Counted from the first letter of the stretch, positions 1 through 12,912 are shown. The stretch is 64,000 bases of DNA from Augochlora pura (GCF_028453695.1 NC_135772.1:21199412-21263411); one strand, 5' to 3'. Notes: generated from the letters alone by a model not told the origin. Numbers and translations are program-made.

Positions 1-24
1 GCTCCGACCCCGCTCTCACCCTTT

Positions 25-46
25 CCCCCCCCCCCCCCCCCCCCCC
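25..46. repeat. poly-C homopolymer, 22 bases
   Basis: An uninterrupted run of 22 C residues. Such runs are prone to length error in sequencing and, as G-runs on the other strand, can form quadruplex structures. Confidence 0.95.
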
Positions 47-350
47 TCTTGCCCCCCTGCCCCCTTGTCCGACACCCGTCGCACCCCTCGGATCCCTCGG
101 CCCTCGCGAACGACTCGCATCCGCGGAACACGGGTACATGTACATATATATGTATATACATACCACCCGGCCACCGCGACGAGAAATTTCTTCAAGTTTC
201 GACGGATGAATACCACCGTCTCGACTGATTCGCGACCTAATCGCGCGCCTCCAGAAAAGATCGAGATCCGAAATTGCGAAGGGAGGGCCCGGCTCCTCCG
301 GTGGCTTCCAAAGATAAAACTTGCCGTCCGCGAAACGAAGAAACGGCGAA

Positions 351-376
351 ACCAAACCAAACCAAACCAAACCAAA
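351..376. repeat. (ACCAA)n microsatellite
   Basis: Five tandem copies of the pentamer ACCAA plus one base, read directly. Confidence 0.95.
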
Positions 377-1790
377 GGTGTGTGTGGCGAAAAGCTACGA
401 ACAAACGGGGGTGTAAACAGAGAGAGGAAAAAAAAGGAGAAAAGTAGGAGAAAAGTCCGAGCTGCCTCGAGCCTCGTAATTGAATATATTTAAGCGCGGG
501 AGGGACGTTTGTGCGGATTCTCGGCTTACAGGAACCCCATACCGAGGCATCGTCTGCGCGTAAACTGGATTAATCGTCTATGAAGGGAGACTGTAACCCT
601 GCCGCATTCGTTTGCAATCAGATCCCCATAGGCCCATGGGGAGTTGGAACCAACGCGTCGTCGATCCGCCGTGCTTGTTCTCTCGTTATTATATTATATC
701 GATCATACGCTCGGGGATGGATGGAGATGCTTTCCCTCCTCCGACGCTCCGCCGAAATTTCCTCGAGTCGTTGTCGACTCCGGCCTATACCCTTTCTCGA
801 TAGGTTTCAATCGACCGTGCATCCGTGCATCCGTGCAGCCGTGCAGCCGTGCGTCGACTGCGCTCGAGAAAACGCGTTGCTTCCTCGATGGATCCGATAA
901 ATAACAGTTTCGTTTCCTTTCCAATCATCAGGTTCCGCGAAACGACTACAATCTCGTTCCGCCGATTTACGAAACGACTCGACTTTCTTCAAGTCCGAGG
1001 CGACCGACGGAAAAATGTCAATCGTTTCCGTCGAAATTTGCGCCGCCGAACGTTTGCAAGGGGACCGCTCGAATATGCTGTACGATCGTTTACACGGTTT
1101 CGAACGGCAATTAACCAGACGAGAAACGATACGAGTTGTCCGATTGCTCAGGTGAAACACGTCGTTTGCTACTTGGCCGCGCCTGACGAGACTCTCAATG
1201 ATCATTTTACCTTTTGATCGATGACACGAGTCGCTCGAGCCGGAGTTGTTGCTCGGTACAGGAGTTGTAGCGCGCGGACTAAATTCGCCATAAAAATCGG
1301 GTGTTTCGCAAACGAGCCCTGTCCTCCGTCGCTCGACGACGATTCGATAATTATCGATTCTAAGAACGTTGCTCGCGCCGTACCGGACGGCGCGAGTCGC
1401 TGCGCGCGATTTAGTTTCGACGATGCGTTGCCCCAGGGACGAATCACGGGGGGGTGTGTAACGATAGAGAAATTGTTTGGCTACCAGTTGCGCGCTCCCA
1501 AAAGGCTCGTTTTGCGAGTCGTAAACGAATTAGGGCCTTTCACCGGGTATTCATTCGCCAGGGAAGAGAGACCCGAAATCACCCTTGGTCATTGATTTAC
1601 ATCGCGGTTAACAGGGTGAGCGCTGCAACCCCATTAGACCTGTTAATAGAAATTGGTCGCGTTCGCGGTCAATTAATTCGCCGGTTTAGTCGGCCCACCG
1701 AGGGCCACCGTTTCACTCGTTTTCCGTCGATTACGATAATCCGACGCCGGATCGCAGACGTTGCCTGTCCGCGCGCACCTCGTCCGGTTC

Positions 1791-1830
1791 GATCCGATCC
1801 GATCCGATCCGATCCGATCCGATCCGATCG
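1791..1830. repeat. (GATCC)n microsatellite
   Basis: Seven perfect copies of GATCC followed by GATCG. Confidence 0.95.
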
Positions 1831-2460
1831 TTCGATCGCGTCGGCTGCTTTTCTTCTCGCGTTGCAATTAGTCCTCCCCCGCCCCGATAGTAATCGCATC
1901 TTCGACTACAGACGCGTCTTCGCACCCTCGAGGAGGATCGAGGAGGAAGCAGGACTACTGGTTGGTCTCGCGGGGGTTATCGGTACGGAGTTTGTTTCCT
2001 CGTTTTCGATCGGATCGTAGCCCAAAGTATAATAGAAAGGCGGCGGACGCGCGCCGTTAACGCTACCGACCGCGGTTGTTAACCGCGCTGCGTGTCGTAT
2101 TTCCTACGAAACGATTCCGGGAGTTAATTTCTCTTTAACCAGCGATTGTCTCGGCTGTTGCACCAGCCAGCCGGCCAAACTATAACCGAACCAGTCTGCG
2201 AACTAGCGAAAACCAGGAGCGTAGGGTTGCCGAGATTGCGACAAAAGCCCCGAGGAAATCGAGGAGAGGAGAAACTCTGCTGCGTAAACGGAGCTTAACC
2301 GCACCTCGACGTGGCGTAAGTTGTGGAATAAGAGGAAGACGAGGAGGTGCAGCAGCCGGAGAGAAGGTTCGGGAGGCGGAGGTGGAGCGGATAGGTGGGT
2401 AGGAGAGGAACGCGGTGGCGGTAACAGGAGGAGGAAACAGAGCTGGTCGAGGAGGCGGAA

Positions 2461-2504
2461 GAGGAGGAGGAGGAGGAGGAGGAGGAGGGGGAGGGGGAGG
2501 AGGA
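2461..2504. repeat. (GGA)n purine tract
   Basis: An almost pure GGA/GGGGA purine run on the plus strand, inside a broader purine-rich block of about 2320-2510. Confidence 0.9.
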
Positions 2505-3174
2505 CGGCGGTGAAAAGGGGTTTGCAGGGAAGGGCGGCTCGAACCGGTGGATGGGAGTCTCAAGGCGAAACTTGCAAAAGTACATCGCGACTCAAGAGGC
2601 CGGAAGTAATCGCGTGAGTTCTACGCCGCGCGTATCTACGTTATCATCGGCTGATTTCACGGCATTTAGTGCCTGCCGATGGCTCCGCCTGTGCGGCCAC
2701 CGAATCCTCGAATTACCCGGAGAAATTAGGGGATCGCGTCTTTTTCGAAAGACGTCGAACGACGTTGTCGAGACGAGTCGTCCAAACCAGAGTCACCGAG
2801 GCAAACCTAGGCCTAGAGCAAACGCGAATCTTCTTCACCCTTCTCTACGAGATCGCGTCTAATAACTGCAAAGTTGACGTCGCGAAGCTGATTTCCTGGA
2901 AACCGAAATGAGCGTTAGAACAATTCCGGTGAATTTGGTCAACCGTATATAAGAAGATTCCTCGTCGTCGACGGCGTTGCAAAGAAATCAAAAGAACTCT
3001 GGGGAAGGTATTGAGCATCTTAAACTCGAAAACTGGAATCGGAAAGATGCGTTCCGCTTGAAAAGTTCTCGGTGCGATAATAATTGGAGCGACCGAAACA
3101 CATTTTGGGAATACAAAGGGCACCGATTGGAATTAAATCGGCGAGGGAAAGAGCGAGCGAGCGAACGGAGGAGA

Positions 3175-3222
3175 GTCCGAGTCCGAGTCCGAGTCCGAGT
3201 CCGAGGCCGAGGCCGAGGCCGA
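3175..3222. repeat. hexanucleotide repeat that changes unit
   Basis: About five copies of GTCCGA followed without a break by about three copies of GGCCGA. The change looks like a T-to-G change in one unit that then spread through part of the array. Confidence 0.9.
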
Positions 3223-4897
3223 GGGCCACGGAAAATGAAAGATTTCAAATGAATCGCGTAATAACCTCCGCAGCCTCTTGCTTCTCTCCTTGTTCGGCTC
3301 GCGTCCCTCTTCTCTCCCCTGCTCGTTCGCCACCCTCTATGGAAGAGAGCTGCTTATGTATTCCGCTGCACGGCTGGTTGCACCACTCCTAATGGAGTTT
3401 CCAATATTTTCCTTTCCGTCGACTCGCCTCTGTTCCTCGATCCTCCCAACTCGCCAGCTAGTTCCATCTTCCGTCTCCTCGACGCTCTCGGCTCCGCTCC
3501 GCGCTCCTCTCGCTCCTCGCGCCACTCGTCGCTGATCGATTGCCAAACTCGTTCCACTTACCGGTGCTCCTCTTTCTGCGCCCTCTCCCGATATCGGTCT
3601 GGTGTGTTAATTGTCGTTAGCTCGTTAGGTTTGCTCGCGCGCGACACTTCCGCCTCTCTAATTGCTCTCGCTACTTACTCGCCGACGACAGCCCCGCCCC
3701 CGCTTCCTAGGGATCATCCTGGTCGGGAAGCTTCCAAACTTTCTTGTATTTTCGGGGCGTTTGCTCCGCATCTGGATCCCGCCGCGCAAAGCCCCCCCCT
3801 CCCGCTTTGCCGATTAACGGGCAAAAATCGTGGAGAGGCGCGCGCTCGCTCGAATCGAGCAAAAGCGTTTCATTTGCATCGAAACGTCCACGCTCCGAAT
3901 GTGCGACAAATATTTTCGTAAATATCGCGATATTTGGCCGCTCCAATCGAATGCTCGGCCTGCGCACGGTCCGGCCACCGGGCTATTTGCATTCGTACGA
4001 CGCGACACGGTCGTCGACGCTCGTTTACGTCGCGTTGTACGCGCTTCGCAGCCAGGACGGTTGGCACCGTGTTTCTTTCCAACCATTAAACATTAGGCGG
4101 CGTCGGTTCACGGTCCACGCTGTTGTTTCCTCGCAAAATCGCCATCGATCCTCGATTTTCTCTACCTAATCTAATCTAATCGATGATCTCGACACAGCGA
4201 GGGAAGGAGATCAATTGCCCGTGCCCGTAAAGTTTCTTGTCTCTTGTCTCTTGTCGCTGCGATAACGGGGGTCTCGAACTTGCGCCGAGCAGAGAAAAAA
4301 GACGGGGCGCTGTTAATCGCTGGACGATTGGCAACCAAGGAGGCTGATCGGACTTGCGGCGCATCCTCCGTCGGAGACTCCGGCATAGATTCGCTAAATT
4401 CGTGGGTGGATTCGGGCATTGGACCGTGACGGATTATACGTTGAATTCGTATCCGTTTCCATCGGATCTTGGCGGGACGATAGCGTTCGCGCGCGACAGC
4501 TTCTCTCTTCTCTCTTCTCCGTCCGTCCTCTCGCAGCCGCTCCGCCCCGCGTCTCGCTCCGCCACCCTCGCCTTGCCACGCGCGCTCTAACATGTCGCAA
4601 ACCGGGAAGGATGATCCCTCTCGACTCGTATCGGTCGTTACGAGCCACGCGATATCCGGTCCCTCGGCCCCTCGCGGCCCCCTCGCGGCCCCATCGAACC
4701 CTCTCATCGGCTCCCCCGTAATCACTTTCACGGCGGGAAGCGCGAAAAAATATCAAAGTAATCTGCGAAAACTTTCAACCGTGACTGATAAGGCACGGCA
4801 TGGTTTTCCGATACTCTCGTTCCGCGATGAAATCTCTTCTAATCCGGTAATACGACCCGCGATTACGTTCTAAAAAATAATCGAGGCGCTCGACGAG

Positions 4898-4936
4898 AGC
4901 CAGAGCCAGAGCCAGAGCCAGAGCCAGAGTCAGAGT
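4898..4936. repeat. (GAGCCA)n microsatellite
   Basis: About six tandem hexamers of the GAGCCA type, the last one altered (GAGTCA). Confidence 0.9.
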
Positions 4937-5632
4937 GGGATACAGTCGTTCTCCCGCGAAATTCGTGCCAACGAGTAGGAGGAGTAGGAAGTAGGAGTAA
5001 GCCGGTCGGTTTCGAATAAAGAAAAAGATCGCGTCTTATTCGATGAACGCAAAGGCCTTTCTGGTAACGCGAACGAGTTGAAATTCGCGTCCGAAACCAG
5101 CCTCCCTCCGATGCGTGCTCGACTCGCCTAGAAAACACAACTGTCGGCGTGTGCTCGCGCTGTTTATCCTCGCGCGCGTCCTCTCGCCCTCCGCCGCCGC
5201 CGCCGCCCTCTCTTCGGCTACCCCCTGTCCCACCTGCCCTCCCCCTCGCCCTCCCCTTCGCCCTCCCCGTTGCCCCGTTGCCCCGTTGCCCCTCTGGCCC
5301 CACGATCGGCCCCTCTATCTCGTCGTCCATTCTTTCGCTGGTTCGCCCGGTGAATGGCCGTTACTAACGCATCATGGCCGGCTATTGTCACCAACTGGCT
5401 TTTCTAGTCGATTTCAAAATGATAATCGCGATGTCGGGGGACTGGGAGCGAGGTGTCACGGCGGAACGAGTGGCCCAATGTGCGCTTCACTTTTTCACGT
5501 CCCCTCGACGACGCGCGGAACCTCCCTTCGACGTCGGTTCACCTATGACGTCGCACCGTTTACGGAAAAAGGGGAGGAAACGCGCGCGCTCGGCGCCGCA
5601 AGGATAATAAAAATTGGCGCGAGAGCCGACAG

Positions 5633-5634
<2 letters not shown>

Positions 5635-5673
<39 letters not shown>
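5635..5673. repeat. (GA)n microsatellite
   Basis: About 19 GA units, followed by imperfect GGGAGA units. Confidence 0.95.
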
Positions 5674-5683
<10 letters not shown>

Positions 5684-6552
5684 AGAGAGGAGGGGCCGGC
5701 TCCGGGTGGGTCGCATTACGCGTTATTAGTCGACCCCTAATAATATGGCCCGTTCTCCGTGGATCCAGCGAATCGGGCCCTGACTGACTTCCTCTTCGCT
5801 TCGGTGAACAATCCCGCTAACATCTGTATCATCGCTACCTATTCGACCATTCGACACGGAGAGAGCGGTGCATCTGGTGGTCCCTTCTCGAGCGGACCCC
5901 TCTGCATTTTCCCGAACGGGAACCACCGTCATTCCCGAGGTGGCGACTTTTCGAGAGTCGACGCGGCCCACGAGTTGCCGCTCCCTCTTTAACCGCTCCG
6001 CGAGCGAATACATATTCCGCGACGGCTCTCGATCGCGGTTCTTGTCCCCGATCGCTTCGACAAACTCTGAATCGAGGGTTTCTCCCTGGCCGCGAGCTAT
6101 GGATCGGCGCACGGCTCGCCGAGCAGCGAGCACACCGACTCGAAACGCGTCGCGCGCGGAGCTCGTGCCTCGAGGAGCGCGCGAGAGTCGGTGACCTAAC
6201 AAAAACTCGTCTCGTTTACCACGCGACCAGCGTCAATTATCGAACAATGTGTTCGAAGAAGAGTGGCAGGCCGAGCATGTTAAAATCGTTTCCGATAGAA
6301 GAGCGGCCGGCTCGCGAATCGAGCTCTCGCCACTCGCAACTCGCCACTCGCCACTCGCCACTCGGCGCTCGCGCTTCGCCGCCGGAGAAAGGAACAATGA
6401 CGCGAGCACCGGAGAGGAAAGGATCGAAAAGGTCGCGCGCGCGTTTCGATGGCAACAATTGGTCACGAGTCACGAGTGGAGCCACGCACCGTTTAAAACC
6501 TGGCTCCTGTTATTGTTACCTATACGCCGTTTAGAGCGCGGCATTGTTTCGT

Positions 6553-6555
<3 letters not shown>

Positions 6556-6584
<29 letters not shown>
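6556..6584. repeat. (GA)n microsatellite
   Basis: About 14 GA units. Confidence 0.95.
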
Positions 6585-6590
<6 letters not shown>

Positions 6591-7730
6591 AATGGCCAAA
6601 CCGAACGAGAAACCTGCTCTGCTCTCCTTTCTCGAGTGTCCAGAAGAGGAAGCCGAGAGCCACGCGAGCGGTGAAATGTTTAAGAGTTGCTTTGTTGCGT
6701 CTCCCTTCCGGCCCCTCCCTCCCTCCCTCCCTCCCGTCGCCCTCGCGATCGTTGACGCGGTTGCCCTTTCCGATTTTCTCGAGCACCTCTGCGCGGACCC
6801 TCGGCCCTTGGAAGCGCGGACACGACAACCGCCACGTTCCGCGGCGGCTCTCTAAACTCGAAAATACTTCTTCGACTTGATTTTGTCTGCGCGTTATTCC
6901 GTTTCTCCGTTTCTCCGGTTCTACTCGAAATTTGTTCTCGAAATGATGGGATAAGGGCCAATTTCTACGAGGCTCCGCGACCCCGATGGAACATCCTGCG
7001 GCAGGCAAAGCAGAGCAGAGCAAAGCAAAGCAAAGCGAGCCGTCGTAGCAGCACAATGCCGAGAGGCGGCTCTCTGGCCGCATTGTAGCGGCGGTAGCGC
7101 GTTCGAGTGCGATAGAAAAATTCCGGGGGCGAGCCCCGAGACGTTTAGGTAAGTGCGGCAACGGCCATTATCGGCGTTAATAATGCTGTTCGCCACTCGT
7201 GCCCCGACCATTACTCGACAACGACTCCGCCACCTTTATTTTCACGGCGGGCCGACCGCGTGACTCTTTAAACCTCGTTTTTCTCCCGGTTGTCGTCGTA
7301 TTTCAACGGTTCTCGCGGCCCCGAGTGCCGCCGCACAGCGAGCCCGCGTTTTACGATTCTCATTATTCTCGCAGTTTCCTTCGCATCCCGCGTCCTAAAG
7401 TCACGGAAGCCCGCGCGATTCGACAGCCTCTCCCGCCGGTTGCCGCACGGCAGAGCAGAAAATTAGATATTTCTTATCGAATATCGAGCAACGAGCGAGC
7501 AAAATAAGAGGAGGAGGGTTTCGCTCGCGTTAATGAAAATGGGAAACAGAGGTCCGCCATCACGGTTGAACCGACTTGGACCGGGGGGCGGTTGCCAGAT
7601 AATGCGTTGAACGACGATCTCGGTTGGGACGGAAGGCAAAGGGCAAGAACTCGAGAAGCTGGGCGGACGAGTTTCCCCTCCACCGGCGATACATTCTCTC
7701 GCCTCCAGCCACCGATCCATTCTCGCCCTC

Positions 7731-7816
7731 TTCCTTTTCTTTTCTTTTCTTTCCTTTTCTTTCCTTTTCTTTCCTTTTCTTTCTTTTCCTTCTTCTCCTT
7801 CTTTTCTTTCTTTTCT
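7731..7816. repeat. pyrimidine tract with TTTTCTTTCC-type repeats
   Basis: About 85 bases of pure pyrimidine built of alternating TTTTC and TTTCC units. The long translated Lys/Glu- or Phe/Ser-rich frames across it are artefacts of the repeat. Confidence 0.9.
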
Positions 7817-7940
7817 TCGCGTCGTCGTCTCGCCAACCATTGCGCGCGGCGACCTCCGCGAAGGATGGTTCGCTGCTCGCCGGGCTTCCGAGCGGCTATG
7901 GAAAACGATATTAGCGACTGGAGGAGAGACACCCGAAAGA

Positions 7941-7982
7941 AGAGGAGAGGAGAGGAGAGGAGAGGAGAGGAGAGGAGAGGAG
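7941..7982. repeat. (AGAGG)n microsatellite
   Basis: Eight tandem AGAGG pentamers. Confidence 0.95.
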
Positions 7983-8584
7983 GCTGCAAACAACCGCGAG
8001 GCGAAGCGACCGAGAAAGAAGCCGAGGAGGAAAAGGAAGTTCCGCGTTGTTCCCGATTCTACATCCTGTACTGGAAACTTGCTGCCGGGGCCTTCCGATT
8101 CCGCGAGAAGTTTAGTACCGCTAGCGTGGCGGCCTGCCAGCTTCCAGAATAAACCCCAACCGCATCCATGAAAGGGAGTTACGGATTATCTCTCGAGTTC
8201 TCATCGCTTTCCCGGCGGTATCGTTATGAAAACCGGTTCCAGCGTTTGCTACCTGGCGGCGAACTTTGATGCGCGCGAGCTGGCTGCTGGAATCGTCGCT
8301 CGCGGAAACGGCTCGGCTCGAAGGAGCCTCGAAAAATGACTCGAAACGCGCGGAAAAGGCGCGTCGGCTGGAAAATTGTAGATTACTCTTGGGCAAAGAG
8401 AGGTTGCGCGAGTCGCGATAGCCGACGAACTCTCCGATTACGCGTTCCAGTCGCCGGTGGAGCGAGCGAAAAGAGCGAGCAATAGAGGAGAGAATTAAAC
8501 GGGACATCGAGGAAACGAAAAAAGGACGGGCACATAGGGATAGGAGAAGACCTGGCCGAAGGAGAGAAGCTGGGTCGGTCGCGG

Positions 8585-8665
8585 CGGGGCCGAGAGAGGA
8601 GAGTGGAGAGACGAAGAGGAGAGAGGAGAGAGGAGAGAGGACAGAGGAGAGAGGAGAGAGGACGG
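8585..8665. repeat. purine-rich imperfect GAGAGGA repeats
   Basis: A purine-rich stretch of GAGAGGA and GAGGACA units on the plus strand. Confidence 0.8.
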
Positions 8666-8907
8666 AGGAAAAGGAAGAGGATGGGACTTTGGTCGGATGA
8701 CAGAAGCGTATCGTGCTAGGGAGAGCAACGACTGGCGTTGGGACACCCGGCGTCTTATCGCGCATCCCCCTTCGCTCTTTCCTCCGGCTATTCCGCCAGC
8801 GTCGCCCTCCTCCCGCGCGGTTCTCACCGCCGAGCCAAAACCCAGTGACGCCTGGGCTCGCTCACCCAGAAACCGACGATAAGGTTCACCCAGCAACGCC
8901 TGCCTAC

Positions 8908-8914
<7 letters not shown>

Positions 8915-8960
<46 letters not shown>
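8915..8960. repeat. (CT)n microsatellite
   Basis: About 22 CT units. Confidence 0.95.
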
Positions 8961-8964
<4 letters not shown>

Positions 8965-9432
8965 CCTCTCTATTCGGTCTCGCATACACGCATCCGCGGC
9001 TTCGTACTTACACGCACCTAGGTATTTATATAAGAAAACTGACGCGTACGCCCGCCGACGACCCTCGAACCGAGGAGAAAAAACGAACGATGGGGTCGGC
9101 AAAAACTGACAACGGTTCGACCGTTCGAGGAACCAATCTCGATTCTTTTCTACCGACTGGAAGCTGGCCACTCGCTGCTAACCGTAGACAGTCTTCCATT
9201 GCAAACTCTTTATTCGCGTCGACGATAGAAACCGTGCTCGCGTTTCCACCCAGGTTGGATCGCGGAGGTCCAATGTATTTATCCACCAATCTCGATCGTT
9301 CGCCTTCGTTCCAACGACGCGATAAATTCTAACTTTCCAGTTTGAACGCACAGTTCCGAATTAACTTGCTCGCCTGTTTGCGATCGGATCGAAATCGTCG
9401 AAGAATGCGATAAATGTCTGGTTAATTTTCAG

Positions 9433-10105
9433 TGGCCGAGCTGGAGGGTGGCGCGCACTCGGACGAAACGAACAGCGGGGGCGACAACAGCAACGCCGGG
9501 AGCGTGTCGGGTGGCACGGACGACGATCAGGCGCGTCTGCGTTTAAAAAGGAAGCTCCAAAGAAATCGCACGAGCTTCAGCAACGAGCAGATCGACGCTC
9601 TCGAGAAGGAGTTCGAGAGGACCCACTACCCGGATGTGTTCGCCAGGGAGCGGCTGGCCGGAAAGATCGGTCTGCCGGAGGCGCGAATACAGGTGATTAC
9701 CGAGTTCCGCTTCTATGCCGCGGGCGACTCCGGGCCACGCCGGCAGCTTTCGTTTCGAAGAGGGCCCGCGAATTCCGACGCGACAGCCGATTTACACGGG
9801 TTCGCGCCAGTTCTCGTCGAGCCGCCGAGTATAGGCGAGCGAGCGAGCCCGTGCCGTAGCAGGTCCACGATGTTCGAACGAGCGAATCGACCGTCGAATT
9901 CGCGATAGATCGCGCTCGCGACCGGATAATTAGGTGGAGCCTGTAGCCTAGCGATTGACCTGTATCTTCGTCTGTCTTCTCGTTCACTAACTCAGGTCTG
10001 GTTTTCGAATCGGCGGGCGAAGTGGCGGCGCGAAGAGAAATTGCGCACGCAACGGAGGGACAACCCGCAACACCAACCGCAACCGCAGCAGCAACAACAG
10101 CCGTC

Positions 10106-10168
<63 letters not shown>

Positions 10169-11312
10169 ACACGGCGGCGGTGTCAGCCTGGTCGGTACGG
10201 GGCACCCGACGCCACCACCGACCTCGGGGATATTGGGTGGTCAACCGCCCCCGCAAGCACCGCCCTCGCCGCCCAGGATACATCATGGTTTCGCACCCAC
10301 CGCCGTTTACCCCGGAATACCCAGCATGCCCGATTCGTACAGGTGAGACACGGGGAGTTGCGCCGAAACCGCGAATCCGCGCGCTTAATAATCATCGCCG
10401 CGCCTTCCCCGATGTTGCAGTCCGATGACGTCGATGCCGAGCTTCACCATGTCCGGCGGCAGCCAACAGAACCAGCACACGACCAGCATGTCGTCTCTGT
10501 CGACCGGAAGCGGAATGGGCCCGATGGGCATGACCGTCGGCATGACGGTGGGCCCGAGCCCCGGCGCCTGCCTCCAGCAGCGGGACAACGGCTACTCTTG
10601 CGGTGTAGCTCGGCCCGCCAGCTACGAGCCTCTTCACCTCGGATACGGCGCCAGGCCCACCTGCAGCCCGACTCAGCCTTACCATACGGCGGGCCTGAAC
10701 CAGTACAATCAAAACACCAGCTCGACCGGTGAGTGTCTACCGCACTCACTGCACTCGCTGCTTGCACTTTAGCGGACGGACTACCACGGATAACACGCTA
10801 TCGAGCCTGCTGGTAATGGATTATACTCGCTTCTGTCTTACGAACGTCTTTCCGCAACGACAGAGTCCTCTCGTATCGAGTCCTCCGACGCTTCTTTGCT
10901 TCGACGCGCCTCGGAGACATTGTAAGATTCCACGACAGGATTCTCATGTTTCCGACGTGCAAACAAACACTTTCTCCCAAACCGTCCGAGATTGAACCGA
11001 CTCGAACAAAGGAAAAAACGGATCTTTCTCCGGTCTGTCGCGATTCATTCGAACGTCGGATGATCTCTTTCCTTTCGCGTTCCTCCCGATCGATCTCGCA
11101 CACCCGGTCGAACATATTCTGTCCGGGCCAGAAAACTCTCTAACCCGGGGAATCGTCGGACGTGCGCGACGCAAATCTACACGGTTCATCGCTAAACGGC
11201 TCGCCGTGATTTTCCAGGTCTGATATCGCCAGGCGTCAGCGTGCCGATCGCAGTGCCGGGTCAACCAGCACCGGACATGGCGGCTCAGTACTGGTCACCG
11301 AGGCTGCAGTGA
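9433..11312 (+). CDS. toy: Pax6 transcription factor, 3' part (homeodomain to C-terminus), twin-of-eyeless type
   Basis: Pax6 is the DNA-binding regulator of eye and head development. Four coding exons can be read: 9433-9692, 9996-10342, 10421-10728 and 11218-11312, all with AG/GT borders and matching phases (1, 0, 2, 1 on entry); TGA at 11310-11312. The first exon has an acidic Ser/Gly linker and starts the paired-type homeodomain (QRNRTSF, then FERTHYPDVFARERL). The second completes it with VWFSNRRAKWRREEKLR, so an intron cuts the recognition helix. A 21-residue polyglutamine run follows (10107-10169), then a Pro-rich region. The end (ISPGVSVPI, then QYWSPRLQ) matches the classic Pax6 tail. 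The CLQQRD motif, KLRTQRR and this tail resemble Drosophila toy rather than eyeless, from my memory of those proteins. The gene is partial: the paired domain lies outside the window. Confidence 0.93.
10107..10169 (+). repeat. CAG/CAA repeat coding 21 glutamines in Pax6
   Basis: In-frame mix of CAG and CAA codons just after the homeodomain. The CAA interruptions should make it more stable than a pure CAG tract. It lies in a region where Pax6 proteins vary. Confidence 0.95.
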
Positions 11313-11973
11313 CCGTGGTGGTCATCGGTGTCGACATCCTCTCCGTAGACTCGAGCTTCTTTGACTTGCGTTAGCTTACGAAACGTTAGATGCGAGAAAA
11401 CACGAGGAGAAGACGTTCGAAATCGATGAAAGGCAGTTCTCGCGGACGTTCGAGACAATTCTACCACCGTCACCGATCCCCCCCCCGTGTCGATCGAACC
11501 TTCGAATCGAGCGACGATGCCCGATCGAGCACGGATCACGCGGAGACGAACGGTTTTCGCGAGTCGCCGGGCGTGTACGAGCAAACGATTGCTTTCGAGC
11601 CTAGTTTTCCTCGCGATTTCCAACGCGGCCAGTGACCGCTGGCGCGAACCTCGAATCGAGCTTCAAACGATGGTCCGACTTTTGCGACGCGCGCGATTCG
11701 TACACGCCTAACAGAAGCGAGCGCGTTAGCCGTGAACGGATTCGCGGCAAATTCGACGCAATTATCTCTAGAAAACATTATTGTCATAGGCTCGCTACGG
11801 ACAGAGAAAAAGTGAGAGAAAAGTATAATAGAGAGCAGAGCTATTCAACGTCTTGCACGTGTGCGAGCAGCGATTTTCGGTGCCCCCATACGTTTGGATC
11901 AAGACGATCGACAGAGATCCACCAACACGTTTGCCCGTTGCGAGGCCTGCCGGACAGCACTGCTATAGACAAA

Positions 11974-11975
<2 letters not shown>

Positions 11976-12029
<54 letters not shown>

Positions 12030-12045
12030 GAGGAGGAGGAGGAGG
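11976..12045. repeat. (GA)n then (AGG)n microsatellite
   Basis: About 50 bases of GA dinucleotides passing into AGG trinucleotides, in the presumed Pax6 3' UTR. Confidence 0.95.
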
Positions 12046-12912
12046 TCGACACTGAAAGGAATTCGAGAAACTCACAGCTACGTTAGCGACACGATCGGTA
12101 ATTTTTTGCTTAAAGATCTCCGTTGCGTTTCTAGTTACGATCGCGATTTCAAGGAGAAACTGTTCTCAGGACACGGTCTCAATATTCTCAAAGAAATTTC
12201 TTCCATGCTCCGGCGATGGAATTAGCGAGAGAATCGTTTCAGCGGCGCGCAAAGGTGGCGGCTGATCGGCAGCTTCGTTTCCCGTGGCGATCCATGACGA
12301 CGCCATGGGATTTCTATGCAATAGAGATACTTGCGAGATTCTTTTTAATATGTTGTTAGCAGAATTTTTGTGTACTCGTGTGTAACAGGCGCGATGGAAA
12401 TATTTCGATCCGACGATAATCGAGTAATCGAGCGTAGTCGGCAAAGATGTCGACGTCTTGCAAACTATCGGAAGAATCGAGCGAGAGTTCGAGAAGCTCT
12501 CGAGGATCATGTGTAAGCCGCGAATTGTAAGACGAGATTCCGTTAGCGGCGATCGCGAAAGTCGAAAGATTGTCAAATTCTCGGTCGAACTCGCGCGAAC
12601 ATCGTAGTTCTTGTATAAAGATTATAAGCGAACGACGACGTTTTCGTTTCACGGTGTATCTTTGAACTCGAGTCGATCGAAATTCGTATTCGGAGCGAGG
12701 ACGAAACAGAGGAAGAAAATGTGTTCGAAGACGCGAACGATGAAGAAAATTCGTGGCGAAAAGCGATCTCGCTTCCGGAGATCGCGCAACTCGATTAGCT
12801 TAGATAATTGGAAGGTGCGCGACGAAACCGAACCGATGGTATCAGCGGGGATAATTAGCAACGGCGTCTTGCAGAGTTTTTAACCGCAGTTCGTAGATGT
12901 AACCTCTAGGCC

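Larger units (their letters stand above)
1..9432. other. GC-rich, repeat-laden DNA without recognised exons; probable Pax6 intron
   Basis: I found no recognisable protein in this stretch. It lies directly upstream of an internal Pax6 exon (acceptor at 9431-9432), so it is most likely intron of that gene. The Pax6 paired domain was looked for on the plus strand and not seen, so those exons should be further upstream, outside the window. The sequence is very CpG-rich and full of low-complexity tracts. Several open frames of 180-214 codons exist (for example 8121-8765 and 6520-7161 on the minus strand) but consist of Arg/Ser/Pro/Leu-rich translations of purine or pyrimidine tracts and look like chance. 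Confidence 0.6.

Noticed and set aside
5115..5729. 204-codon plus-strand open frame
   Set aside because: Pro/Arg-rich and finishing in Glu-Arg repeats from (GA)n; judged a repeat artefact.
6520..7161. 213-codon minus-strand open frame
   Set aside because: Ends in a Ser-Leu run from a (GA)n tract and has no recognisable domain; long frames are expected by chance in this GC-rich DNA.
8121..8765. 214-codon minus-strand open frame
   Set aside because: Translation is Ser/Leu/Arg-rich and follows purine repeats; no family resemblance and no gene structure around it.
1..9400. Upstream Pax6 exons with the paired domain
   Set aside because: No frame shows the paired-domain signature (for example a GVFVNGRPLP-like or CDISRILQ-like stretch), so they are taken to lie outside the window.
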